NCBI GenBank assembly: GCA_900545015.1
Contig: UQXJ01000059.1
Coordinates: 1 to 5,396, forward strand
Source: an uncultured Mollicutes bacterium
GTDB lineage: Bacteria; Bacillota_I; Bacilli_A; RFN20; CAG-826
Reading direction: 5' to 3'
DNA: 5,396 bases
Part shown: positions 1 through 5,396 of the stretch, one piece after another
How the letters are laid out: the number at the start of each line of letters is the position of its first letter
Numbering within the stretch: position 1 is the stretch's first letter
Notes under the pieces: model-generated
Told to the model about the DNA's origin: nothing
Seen by the model: the letters and a program-made list of their open reading frames with translations, nothing else
Database searches by the model: none
Translations under genes and position numbers: made by a program

Positions 1-142
1 ATATTATTAACCTTACTTGAACCTATTTCTTTTATTTTCATTTTCAATATAATTTAATCAGTAAGTCAAACTTACGGAAAGAAATTCGTTAAGAGTTTTT
101 GGATAACGTTGTTTTATATTTCCTTTAATCTCTATAAAAATT

Positions 143-175
143 GATGTCTCGCTTCGCCTCGAGGCATCTTTTTTT
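143..175 (+). terminator. Rho-independent terminator of an upstream transcript
   Basis: A nine-pair stem GATGTCTCG (143-151) / CGAGGCATC (160-168), with one G-T wobble, encloses an eight-base loop and is followed at once by seven T residues (169-175). It stands out as the only GC-rich patch in this AT-rich spacer. Oriented on the + strand, it would end transcription coming from left of the window and insulate the operon. Five A residues upstream of the stem (136-140) provide a weaker T tract on the opposite strand, so some bidirectional activity is possible. Confidence 0.85.
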
Positions 176-183
176 ATCCTTAA

Positions 184-270
184 AATAGTTCTTACTATTA
201 TCCTTATTATATATAGATAAATTTCCTAAAAATTTGGTTAGGAAAAATAAAAAATGCAATCAATAGTAAG
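184..270. repeat. Cluster of overlapping inverted repeats
   Basis: Three pairings are visible. AATAGT (184-189) and ACTATT (194-199) form a six-pair hairpin with a TCTT loop. TTTCCTAA (222-229) and TTAGGAAA (238-245) form a perfect eight-pair hairpin with an eight-base loop. CTTACTATT (191-199) is also the exact reverse complement of AATAGTAAG (262-270), a longer-range pairing that would enclose the second hairpin and compete with the first. Neither short hairpin is followed by a T tract on the + strand that would make it a terminator. They may be operator sites or RNA structure, or chance in AT-rich DNA. Confidence 0.35.
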
Positions 271-317
271 TTCTACAATGAAAATTAAATATAATTGTAT
301 TTTTAACTTTTTAAACA

Positions 318-346
318 TTGAATTGTACATATCAAAATGTTAAATT
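318..346 (+). promoter_or_regulatory. Candidate sigma-A-type promoter of the operon
   Basis: TTGAAT (318-323) serves as the -35 element, followed by a 17-base spacer and TAAATT (341-346) as the -10. A TG at 338-339, one base before the -10, gives an extended -10. Both hexamers match consensus at four of six positions. Transcription would start near 353, leaving a leader of about 60 bases before the start codon at 412. A perfect TATAAT also occurs at 290-295 but has no acceptable -35 at 16-18 bases, so it is less favoured. AT-rich DNA makes chance matches common. Confidence 0.45.
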
Positions 347-411
347 AAAGGTGAAATTAAGTCATTTCATTCATTTTTTGATATCTTGACTTTAATAGAA
401 AGGGAAAAAGT

Positions 412-834
412 ATGAAATTTAAGGATTTCACAAAAGACAAATTACCCGGTTTTTGGGTGTCTGTTGGAGTAACTCTTTTAAGTTTAATAACCGCAATCAC
501 TTACATTGCTTGTTATACAAACACAGACAAAATGAATTACTGGGGATTTGCTTTCTTACTTATTGGAGCTATCGCTGCTCTAGTATTAGGGATATTTAAA
601 AAATATACCTATATTCCATACGTTTTAGGCTTTTGCTCATTTATGGGATTATTATTCTATATTTATGCAATGTACTATTATGTATCCGTTGTTATGGTTG
701 GAATCGATTTAGATCATTTCGAACCACAATTTATCGTTTGTACAATTTTCATCGCAATAACATTTATTGCAGGCGTAGTTGATATTTTTATGAATCAAAC
801 TAAGCAAATTGAAATTAAGGAGGAAAATAAATAA
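412..834 (+). CDS. Small four-helix membrane protein, coupled to the GH3 gene
   Basis: This 140-residue protein is not recognised as a named family. It contains four hydrophobic segments at about residues 13-35, 44-62, 67-94 and 106-126. Lysines sit in the N-terminal tail (MKFKDFTKDK), in the middle loop (FKK, 62-64) and in the C-terminal tail (KQIEIKEENK). By the positive-inside rule both ends and the middle loop should be cytoplasmic, with two short outer loops (about 35-43 and 96-105). No catalytic motif, transport signature or signal peptidase site is seen. The start is supported by AAAGGG at 399-404, seven bases before the ATG. Its stop codon overlaps the start of the GH3 gene (TAATG), so the two proteins are probably made in linked amounts. 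It could help insert, anchor or position the double-anchored GH3 enzyme; that role is inferred only from context. Confidence 0.88.
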   Translation: MKFKDFTKDKLPGFWVSVGVTLLSLITAITYIACYTNTDKMNYWGFAFLLIGAIAALVLGIFKKYTYIPYVLGFCSFMGLLFYIYAMYYYVSVVMVGIDLDHFEPQFIVCTIFIAITFIAGVVDIFMNQTKQIEIKEENK

Positions 835-836
835 TG
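817..836 (+). promoter_or_regulatory. Strong ribosome binding site and TAATG coupling junction
   Basis: AAGGAGG (817-823) lies inside the last codons of the membrane protein gene, ten bases before the ATG at 834-836. The stop TAA (832-834) shares its last A with this ATG. A full-strength Shine-Dalgarno sequence fixes the GH3 start here, and the overlap allows terminating ribosomes to re-initiate. Together they point to translational coupling. Confidence 0.85.
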
Positions 837-3788
837 AAAAAACACATTTTAGGTGCAAAGATTTGTCTAGTTTCCACCACTTTCTTATTAGGCTTAATGA
901 TTTGTGGAACACAAATTGCAAATGAAAACAAAAATGCTATTTCAAACTATTTAGGTCAATCAAATTTTGAAATTCAAAAAGATGAAACCGATAATGAAGA
1001 TGCAGAACATTACAAATCTAAATATTCAAATGTTAAAGATTTAGTTAATGATGGCAAAAAGCTCGCTCAAAAAATTGAAGAAGAGGGTAGTGTCTTATTA
1101 AAAAATGATAATAATGCACTTCCACTCGCTAAAGGTTCAAAAATTTCTTTAGTTGGTATTTCTTCAATCGATCCAGCTTACGGAGGAAAAGGCAGTGCTC
1201 AAACTTCAAGTCCTCAACAACCTATTACTCCACAACAAGGTTTTGAAAATGCTGGTTTTTCGGTAAATAAAGATTTATTAAACTTTTATTCAGCAAATTA
1301 CTCTTCATATAAACGTGACGGTAGAGGTGATGATGCAAAGATTAATGATGCTTCATGGGAAGCTATCAAAGGAAGTACAGCTTATGCTTCATTTGATACA
1401 TATAACGATGCTGCAATCTTCACAATCTCAAGAGTTGGTGGAGAAGGTAGTGATTTCTCTTCGACAAAAACAGATGGTGAAAATGGTGATTATTTAAAGC
1501 TTAACGCTAATGAAAAGAGCGTTTTACAAGGATTAAAAGCTTTAAAAGATAATGGAAAAATCAAAAAAGTTATTTTATTAATCAACTCAGCTAATCCAAT
1601 TCACGGTAGTATCTTAGATGATGAATCTCTCGGAATTGATGCTGCTTTATGGATTGGAACAGTCGGTATCACTGGTTTCAATGGCATTGCTAATGTTATC
1701 TCAGGTTCAGTAAATCCTTCAGGACATTCAACTGATATTTGGTATAAAGATTTAAGTTTAAATCCAGTATCAAAAAACTGGGGATCAACTGTATATTCAA
1801 ATGCTAGTGATTTTGATTTGCCAACAGAAAACAAACTTATTGATAGAAAATATAGTACATATGTTTCATATTCAGAAGGAATTTATGTTGGTTACAGATA
1901 CGCTGAAACAAGATATTATGACAAAGTAATCAATAGAACAAACGTTGGGGATTTTGATTATAATTCAACAATTTATCGTCCTTTCGGTTATGGTGCTTCT
2001 TATACAACGTTTGCTTATAGTGACATGCAAGTTAAAAAGCATAGTAAAACAATAGATATCACAGTAACCGTTAAAAATACAGGTACAAAAGCCGGTAAGG
2101 ATGCTGTTCAAATTTATGTTCAAAAGCCTTATACAGAAAAAGACGCAGCTAATGGAATTGAAAAGAGTGCTGTTGAATTAGTAGGATTTGGAAAAACCGA
2201 TACAATTCTTCCTAATGAATCAGAAAATATCACAATCACTGTCGATAAAGAAGAATTAGCGACTTATGATGCAAATGTCGAAAAAACATATGTTTTAGAA
2301 GGTGGAGACTATTATTTTACTGTAGCTCATGACTCACATAACGCAGTAAATAATATTCTTGCTAAACAAGGATATACAAACCTTGATACAACTACAGTTG
2401 ATTCTAAACTCGTTGAAAAATTATCTTACTCAAATGACATATCAACTTATTCAAAATCATCTACAGGAAAAGCAATTACAAATATCTTTGACTATGCTGA
2501 TATGAATAAATATGAAGGTAAAAATAAGAATTCAGTAACTTATCTTTCAAGAAATAATTGGGCAGGAACTTATCCAACAAAAACAACTGAATTGTTAATG
2601 ACTTCTAAATTACAAGATGATTTATTAGCTATCGATAATTCATCAGCTTTTGGAGAAGACACTGTTGAATATCCAAAATATAGTGTCAATTCAGGATTAC
2701 AACTCATTGACTTATTAAAAGATGAAGAAGGTTATGAAATCCCATTTGATTCAACTATCTGGGATACATTTATGGATCAACTTTCATGGGATCAAACTGT
2801 CGCATTAATTTCTGTTGGTTTACAAAAAACTAATGGTGTCGAAGCAATCGGAAAACCAGAAACTCTTGACCATAACGGACCTTGTGGATTAACAAAGAGA
2901 TATGGTGATAATAAAAATGGTTTAGCTGCTAGAATTAATGATCCAGATAAGAATTTAACTCCACCATACTATCCATCTGTTGGAATTATTGGTGCAACAT
3001 TTGACCATAAGATTGCTACTGATTTTGGCGATATGCTTGGTGAGGACGCTATTTGGGCAGGTTATGCAGGATTCTATGGAATCGGCGTTAATACACATCG
3101 TTCAGCTTACCAAGGACGTGCTTATGAATATTGGAGCGAAGATCCATTCTTAGCAGGTACAATGGCAGCATTAGAAAGTAAGAAAATGCAAGAACACGGA
3201 TGTAATGTTTACATCAAGCACTTAGCTGTTAATGATCAAGAAGATCAAAGAAACGGTGTATCAGTTTGGGCAAACGAACAAACATTACGTGAAATTTATT
3301 TAAAACCATTTAGAATGGCAGTCGAAAAAGGCAATGCTGTTAATGCAATGGCTGCATTTGGAAGAATCGGTGCAAAACACTGTGCTGGAAATAAAGAATT
3401 ATTAACAACATGGCTCCGTGAAGAAGTCGGAATGACAGGCCACGTTGTCACTGATATGTATAATATCGGTTATAAAGAAACACAATTTATTGGTTTCTTA
3501 ATGGCTGGATGTGATATTCCAGATGGCGAAATCGCTTCTGCTACATTCAACCAATTCAAAATAGGACACGGCGAGGTAGCAAATCAAATGAGACTTGCTG
3601 CTAAACGTATATTATATTCAACACTTCATAGTATAGGTATGAACGGAATTACATCCTCTACAAGACTCGTTCCAGTTACACCACCATGGCAAATTGCACT
3701 TATTAGTGTTGATAGCGTTCTTGCAGTATTATTTGCTGCTAGTGTCGGCTATACAATCTTTGTAATCATTAAAACAAAGAAAAATTAA
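834..3788 (+). CDS. Domain-permuted GH3 beta-glucosidase-type enzyme, membrane-anchored at both ends
   Basis: This 984-residue protein is a glycoside hydrolase family 3 enzyme, expected to remove beta-linked sugars from non-reducing ends on the outer cell face. The domain order is permuted relative to canonical GH3. A hydrophobic helix (about 5-28) comes first, then the alpha/beta sandwich (about 75-310, EEEGSVLLKNDNNALPL at 82-98). The motif YSEGIYVGYRYAE (346-358) and then PFGYGASYTTF (383-393) lead into the fibronectin-like domain (about 395-500). A linker (about 500-640) and the TIM barrel (about 643-937) follow, and a second hydrophobic helix (about 952-979) precedes KTKKN. The likely nucleophile is D874 in GHVVTDMYN; the likely acid/base is E204 in SRVGGEGSD. 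Sugar-binding motifs NTHR (753-756), GRAYEYWSEDP (761-771) and KH (795-796) are intact. The usual DGP is NGP here (N681). This inverted order is known from rumen enzymes such as Butyrivibrio fibrisolvens BglA. The substrate could be a glucoside, xyloside or another sugar; I cannot tell which. Confidence 0.93.
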   Translation: MKKHILGAKICLVSTTFLLGLMICGTQIANENKNAISNYLGQSNFEIQKDETDNEDAEHYKSKYSNVKDLVNDGKKLAQKIEEEGSVLLKNDNNALPLAKGSKISLVGISSIDPAYGGKGSAQTSSPQQPITPQQGFENAGFSVNKDLLNFYSANYSSYKRDGRGDDAKINDASWEAIKGSTAYASFDTYNDAAIFTISRVGGEGSDFSSTKTDGENGDYLKLNANEKSVLQGLKALKDNGKIKKVILLINSANPIHGSILDDESLGIDAALWIGTVGITGFNGIANVISGSVNPSGHSTDIWYKDLSLNPVSKNWGSTVYSNASDFDLPTENKLIDRKYSTYVSYSEGIYVGYRYAETRYYDKVINRTNVGDFDYNSTIYRPFGYGASYTTFAYSDMQVKKHSKTIDITVTVKNTGTKAGKDAVQIYVQKPYTEKDAANGIEKSAVELVGFGKTDTILPNESENITITVDKEELATYDANVEKTYVLEGGDYYFTVAHDSHNAVNNILAKQGYTNLDTTTVDSKLVEKLSYSNDISTYSKSSTGKAITNIFDYADMNKYEGKNKNSVTYLSRNNWAGTYPTKTTELLMTSKLQDDLLAIDNSSAFGEDTVEYPKYSVNSGLQLIDLLKDEEGYEIPFDSTIWDTFMDQLSWDQTVALISVGLQKTNGVEAIGKPETLDHNGPCGLTKRYGDNKNGLAARINDPDKNLTPPYYPSVGIIGATFDHKIATDFGDMLGEDAIWAGYAGFYGIGVNTHRSAYQGRAYEYWSEDPFLAGTMAALESKKMQEHGCNVYIKHLAVNDQEDQRNGVSVWANEQTLREIYLKPFRMAVEKGNAVNAMAAFGRIGAKHCAGNKELLTTWLREEVGMTGHVVTDMYNIGYKETQFIGFLMAGCDIPDGEIASATFNQFKIGHGEVANQMRLAAKRILYSTLHSIGMNGITSSTRLVPVTPPWQIALISVDSVLAVLFAASVGYTIFVIIKTKKN

Positions 3789-3801
3789 AAAGGAGAAAAA
3801 A

Positions 3802-5202
3802 ATGAAAAAAGGATTTGCATTATTAATGTTATCAGGCGCTGTTCTTTTAGGCGCTGCATCATGTGGAGGAACAAAACCAAATACACCTCCTGATACAGAC
3901 AACCCAGATGGTGACAATAAACCAGATGAAAAGCCAGCTACTTATAAATATGCTTTTAAAGGCGTTCTAACTTTAGACAAAACATTCAATGTCGAATTAA
4001 ATTGTAACGAAGACGGAACATTCAAATTGGTTGTTAAAGAAAATAGCAAAACAATCGATGGTACTTATACTTTCACAGATGGATATGGATTTAAATTTAA
4101 ATTCAATGATACAACAAATACTGAAGTTTCAAGCACATATAACAAAGAAACAAAAGAACACGTTGTCGCTTATGAATTAAAAATGGGTGATGATGGTAAA
4201 GGCGTTGTTGAATTAAAATTACACGATGATAAATTCGTTCCAGTTAAAGTTGATACTAAAAAAGCTATTTTCAAAAACAGTGCTAACTTCAAAGGTGGTT
4301 TAACTTATATGCCAGAAGGCGAAACTAACAATATGAAGGCAAAAGTTTTCAACTCAGTTATTAAGGTTGAAGCTGATGGAACATGCGCTTTATCATTCGA
4401 TGCTGCTTCTGAAATTGCTGAAGTTAAAGGAACTTATAAATTTGAAAATAACACATTCGTCTTCAAATTTGGTGATAAAGAATATAAAACAACTTATGAT
4501 TTAGGAAAAGGTGCTTATTCATTTATCTACAAAGCAACATATCAAGGAAAAGAATACAACGTACCATTCTCATGGAACCCAACAAAAACTAACATTTCTT
4601 GCTATAACGATAAGAAATTAGGTGGTATCCAAGTTGATTTCTATATTTATGGAGACAAAACAGCTTTATTCGATGTTTCATTAAAATCAGCACCTACACC
4701 ACTTATGCAAACTATGTTTGATACTAAAGCAACATGGGAATTAGATGTTAAGCAACACGTTTATACAATTACAATTCCTAACAAAGATGCTGATCCAACA
4801 GTTATCACAACAACTTATGATGCTGAAACAAAAGAATCATCATTCACATATACAATTAACAGTGAATATGGTGCAATCGAATTCCCTATGAAAGGTGTAA
4901 TGAACGATTACTTTGCTCCAAGAGGTGCTACTTCAACACAATTTGGCAATGTTACATGTGAATTAAACTTCTTAAATGATAAAGAAGTATTTAGAGATAT
5001 TTACGGTGCTGGTCCAGCTGCAACAATGTTTGATGCAAAAGGCTCATATACATTTGTAGACAATGTCATTAAAGTTAAATTTGGTGATGAAAATGAATTC
5101 TCATCAGTATGGAATGATGAAGAAGGTACATACACAATCGACTATTCATTAAAAGGTACTGATTTAACTCTTAAATTACCACTTGTCGCTTCTGTTTATT
5201 AA
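3802..5202 (+). CDS. Surface lipoprotein with four beta-rich repeats
   Basis: This 466-residue protein is not assigned to a named family. It starts with a lipoprotein signal (MKKGF, hydrophobic stretch 5-19) and a variant lipobox AAS-C with lipidated Cys21; Ala at -3 is less common than Leu. A Pro/Asp/Lys-rich flexible linker (about 24-47) follows. The rest consists of four diverged repeats at about 48-143, 158-258, 262-367 and 375-464. Each has a D-G-T-like turn, then a G-T-Y-x-F strand (GTYTF 87-91, GTYKF 210-214, ATWEL 310-314, GSYTF 414-418), a charged amphipathic strand such as FKFGD, and an STY/TTYD turn. The pattern resembles small lipocalin-like beta-barrels, but this is a weak visual match. 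Each repeat holds one Cys (68, 195, 267, 386). AGGAG (3791-3795) is six bases before the ATG, and only 13 bases separate it from the GH3 gene. A glycan-binding or scaffold role beside the enzyme is an inference. Confidence 0.9.
   Translation: MKKGFALLMLSGAVLLGAASCGGTKPNTPPDTDNPDGDNKPDEKPATYKYAFKGVLTLDKTFNVELNCNEDGTFKLVVKENSKTIDGTYTFTDGYGFKFKFNDTTNTEVSSTYNKETKEHVVAYELKMGDDGKGVVELKLHDDKFVPVKVDTKKAIFKNSANFKGGLTYMPEGETNNMKAKVFNSVIKVEADGTCALSFDAASEIAEVKGTYKFENNTFVFKFGDKEYKTTYDLGKGAYSFIYKATYQGKEYNVPFSWNPTKTNISCYNDKKLGGIQVDFYIYGDKTALFDVSLKSAPTPLMQTMFDTKATWELDVKQHVYTITIPNKDADPTVITTTYDAETKESSFTYTINSEYGAIEFPMKGVMNDYFAPRGATSTQFGNVTCELNFLNDKEVFRDIYGAGPAATMFDAKGSYTFVDNVIKVKFGDENEFSSVWNDEEGTYTIDYSLKGTDLTLKLPLVASVY
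3943..5193 (+). repeat. Four tandem diverged coding repeats in the lipoprotein
   Basis: The repeats map to about 3943-4230, 4273-4575, 4585-4902 and 4924-5193. The aligned G-T-Y-type strand recurs at residues 87, 210, 310 and 414, spacings of 123, 100 and 104 residues. The homology is visible only in the protein; the DNA has diverged, so these are old duplications and not a recent or unstable array. Repeats 2 and 4 are the most alike (GTYKF...FKFGD versus GSYTF...VKFGD). Repeat 3 is the most diverged. Confidence 0.65.
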
Positions 5203-5225
5203 TTTAAAATTAAGTACAAAATCCT

Positions 5226-5250
5226 AAAAGGTAGCTTCGGCTGCCTTTTT
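5226..5250 (+). terminator. Rho-independent terminator of the operon
   Basis: GGTAGC (5230-5235) and GCTGCC (5240-5245) pair with one T-G wobble around a TTCG tetraloop closed by C-G, an unusually stable loop. Five T residues follow (5246-5250), and AAAA (5226-5229) can extend the stem by pairing with four of them. It begins 24 bases after the lipoprotein stop codon and ends the three-gene unit. The upstream A run gives a short T tract on the other strand, so weak reverse activity is possible. Confidence 0.92.
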
Positions 5251-5312
5251 ATATTGTATTCATCTAAACTAACTTTCTTTTTATATTGCATTTCTTCTAA
5301 TAATATATTGCA
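5250..5312 (+). repeat. Three short direct repeats TATATTG(C/T)A
   Basis: TATATTGTA (5250-5258), TATATTGCA (5282-5290) and TATATTGCA (5304-5312) recur with start-to-start distances of 32 and 22 bases, close to three and two helical turns. The first two belong to a longer 12-base match, CTTTTTATATTG, at 5245-5256 and 5277-5288. The third runs into the cre-like site. They may be binding sites on one DNA face or a small duplication that copied the terminator's T tract. In AT-rich DNA chance remains possible. Confidence 0.35.
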
Positions 5313-5322
5313 AGCGCTTACA
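5308..5322. promoter_or_regulatory. cre/LacI-family operator (TTGCAAGCGCTTACA)
   Basis: The 15 bases fit the Gram-positive catabolite-responsive element consensus WTGNAANCGNWNNCA at every fixed position. The 14-base core TGCAAGC/GCTTACA (5309-5322) is palindromic except for one pair. Such sites bind CcpA or a related LacI-family sugar repressor. It lies downstream of the operon terminator, so it most likely controls a gene to the right of the window and not the GH3 operon. No clear -35/-10 pair could be assigned around it. Confidence 0.7.
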
Positions 5323-5330
5323 TTACAGTT

Positions 5331-5360
5331 TACGACATAATTCTTAAGTTTTATGTCATA
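5331..5360. promoter_or_regulatory. 30-bp imperfect palindrome, probable operator
   Basis: The left arm TACGACATAATTCTT (5331-5345) and right arm AAGTTTTATGTCATA (5346-5360) are complementary at 12 of 15 positions, including a perfect GACATAA/TTATGTC pair and a central CTTAAG. There is no spacer and no following T tract, so a dimer-binding DNA site is more likely than a terminator. Its centre lies 30 bases from the centre of the cre-like site, about three helical turns. The regulator is not identified. Confidence 0.5.
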
Positions 5361-5396
5361 GATGTTAACGGTTTTCATTCTTTATAAAGTTAAAAA

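Larger units (their letters stand above)
1..411. other. Intergenic region upstream of the operon
   Basis: No convincing gene lies in these 411 bases. Positions 1-57 are open in frame 1 from the window edge to a TAA at 55-57 and would encode a short hydrophobic tail. This could be the 3' end of an upstream + strand gene, which would fit the terminator at 143-175, but 18 codons are too few to decide. On the other strand an ATG at 41-39 opens a reading frame beginning MKIKEIGSSKVNN that runs off the left edge, but it has no ribosome binding site. The rest is very AT-rich and holds the terminator, several small inverted repeats (184-270) and the likely operon promoter (318-346). A 29-codon ORF at 254-343 is discussed under findings. 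Confidence 0.6.

Noticed and set aside
1..57. Possible 3' end of an upstream gene (frame 1, stop at 55-57), or on the - strand a start at 41
   Set aside because: Only 18 codons on + and 13 on -, no ribosome binding site for the - start, and the two readings contradict each other; not listed as a gene.
98..115. LacI-like half site GGATAACGTTGTT
   Set aside because: Aligned on the central CG it misses several fixed positions of the cre consensus; only the AACGTT core is symmetric.
290..295. Perfect TATAAT hexamer
   Set aside because: No acceptable -35 element at 16-18 bases upstream and no TG extension; probably chance in AT-rich DNA.
894..905. Possible lipobox LMIC (Cys24) at the GH3 N-terminus
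   Set aside because: The residue before Cys is Ile, not the Gly/Ala/Ser needed by lipoprotein signal peptidase, so the segment is read as a membrane anchor.
709..921. 70-codon open frame on the - strand
   Set aside because: It lies across the end of the membrane protein gene and the start of the GH3 gene, has no recognisable product, and is a shadow of the coding + strand.
1315..1497. 60-codon open frame on the + strand
   Set aside because: It lies wholly inside the GH3 gene in another frame; its low-complexity Met/Val/Gln composition is typical of a frame shadow.
1601..1834. 77-codon open frame on the - strand
   Set aside because: It lies entirely antisense to the GH3 sandwich domain, with no family resemblance.
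3729..3917. 62-codon open frame on the - strand
   Set aside because: It is antisense to the GH3 C-terminal helix and the lipoprotein signal region; no supporting signals.
5361..5380. Second cre-like site around ATGTTAACGGTTTTCA
   Set aside because: The two half-sites are one base out of register with the consensus and the flanks are not symmetric.

Overview
The window is AT-rich and reads cleanly in the standard bacterial code: tryptophan is TGG, no in-frame TGA is read as Trp, and all three genes end in TAA. It has strong AGGAGG-type ribosome binding sites, short gene spacing, a lipobox lipoprotein, a C(TTCG)G-loop terminator and a catabolite/LacI-type operator. Together these suggest a low-GC Firmicute, most likely an uncultured gut- or rumen-type member of the Bacilli (RF39/Erysipelotrichia-like). 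The lineage is inferred from style, not from a marker gene.

Layout. Positions 1-411 are intergenic, with a rho-independent terminator at 143-175 and several small inverted repeats. The best promoter candidate for the genes that follow is at 318-346. Three genes on the + strand then form a compact unit: a 140-residue four-helix membrane protein (412-834), a 984-residue glycoside hydrolase family 3 (GH3) enzyme (834-3788) and a 466-residue lipoprotein (3802-5202). The first two overlap by one base (TAATG) and the last two are 13 bases apart. A strong terminator at 5226-5250 closes the unit. The last ~145 bases hold short direct repeats, a near-perfect cre/LacI-type operator and a 30-bp imperfect palindrome, probably the control region of a gene beyond the right edge.

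How the genes may work together. The GH3 enzyme has its domains in permuted order (alpha/beta sandwich, then fibronectin-like domain, then TIM barrel) and a hydrophobic helix at each end, so it should face outward while held in the membrane at both termini. The small membrane protein is translationally coupled to it and could be a partner or anchor. The lipoprotein is made of four diverged beta-rich repeats of about 100 residues and should sit on the same outer membrane face, where it could bind a glycan or a surface partner. A surface glycan-processing unit is the simplest reading; the substrate cannot be told from the sequence. No RNA genes, CRISPR arrays or mobile elements were found.
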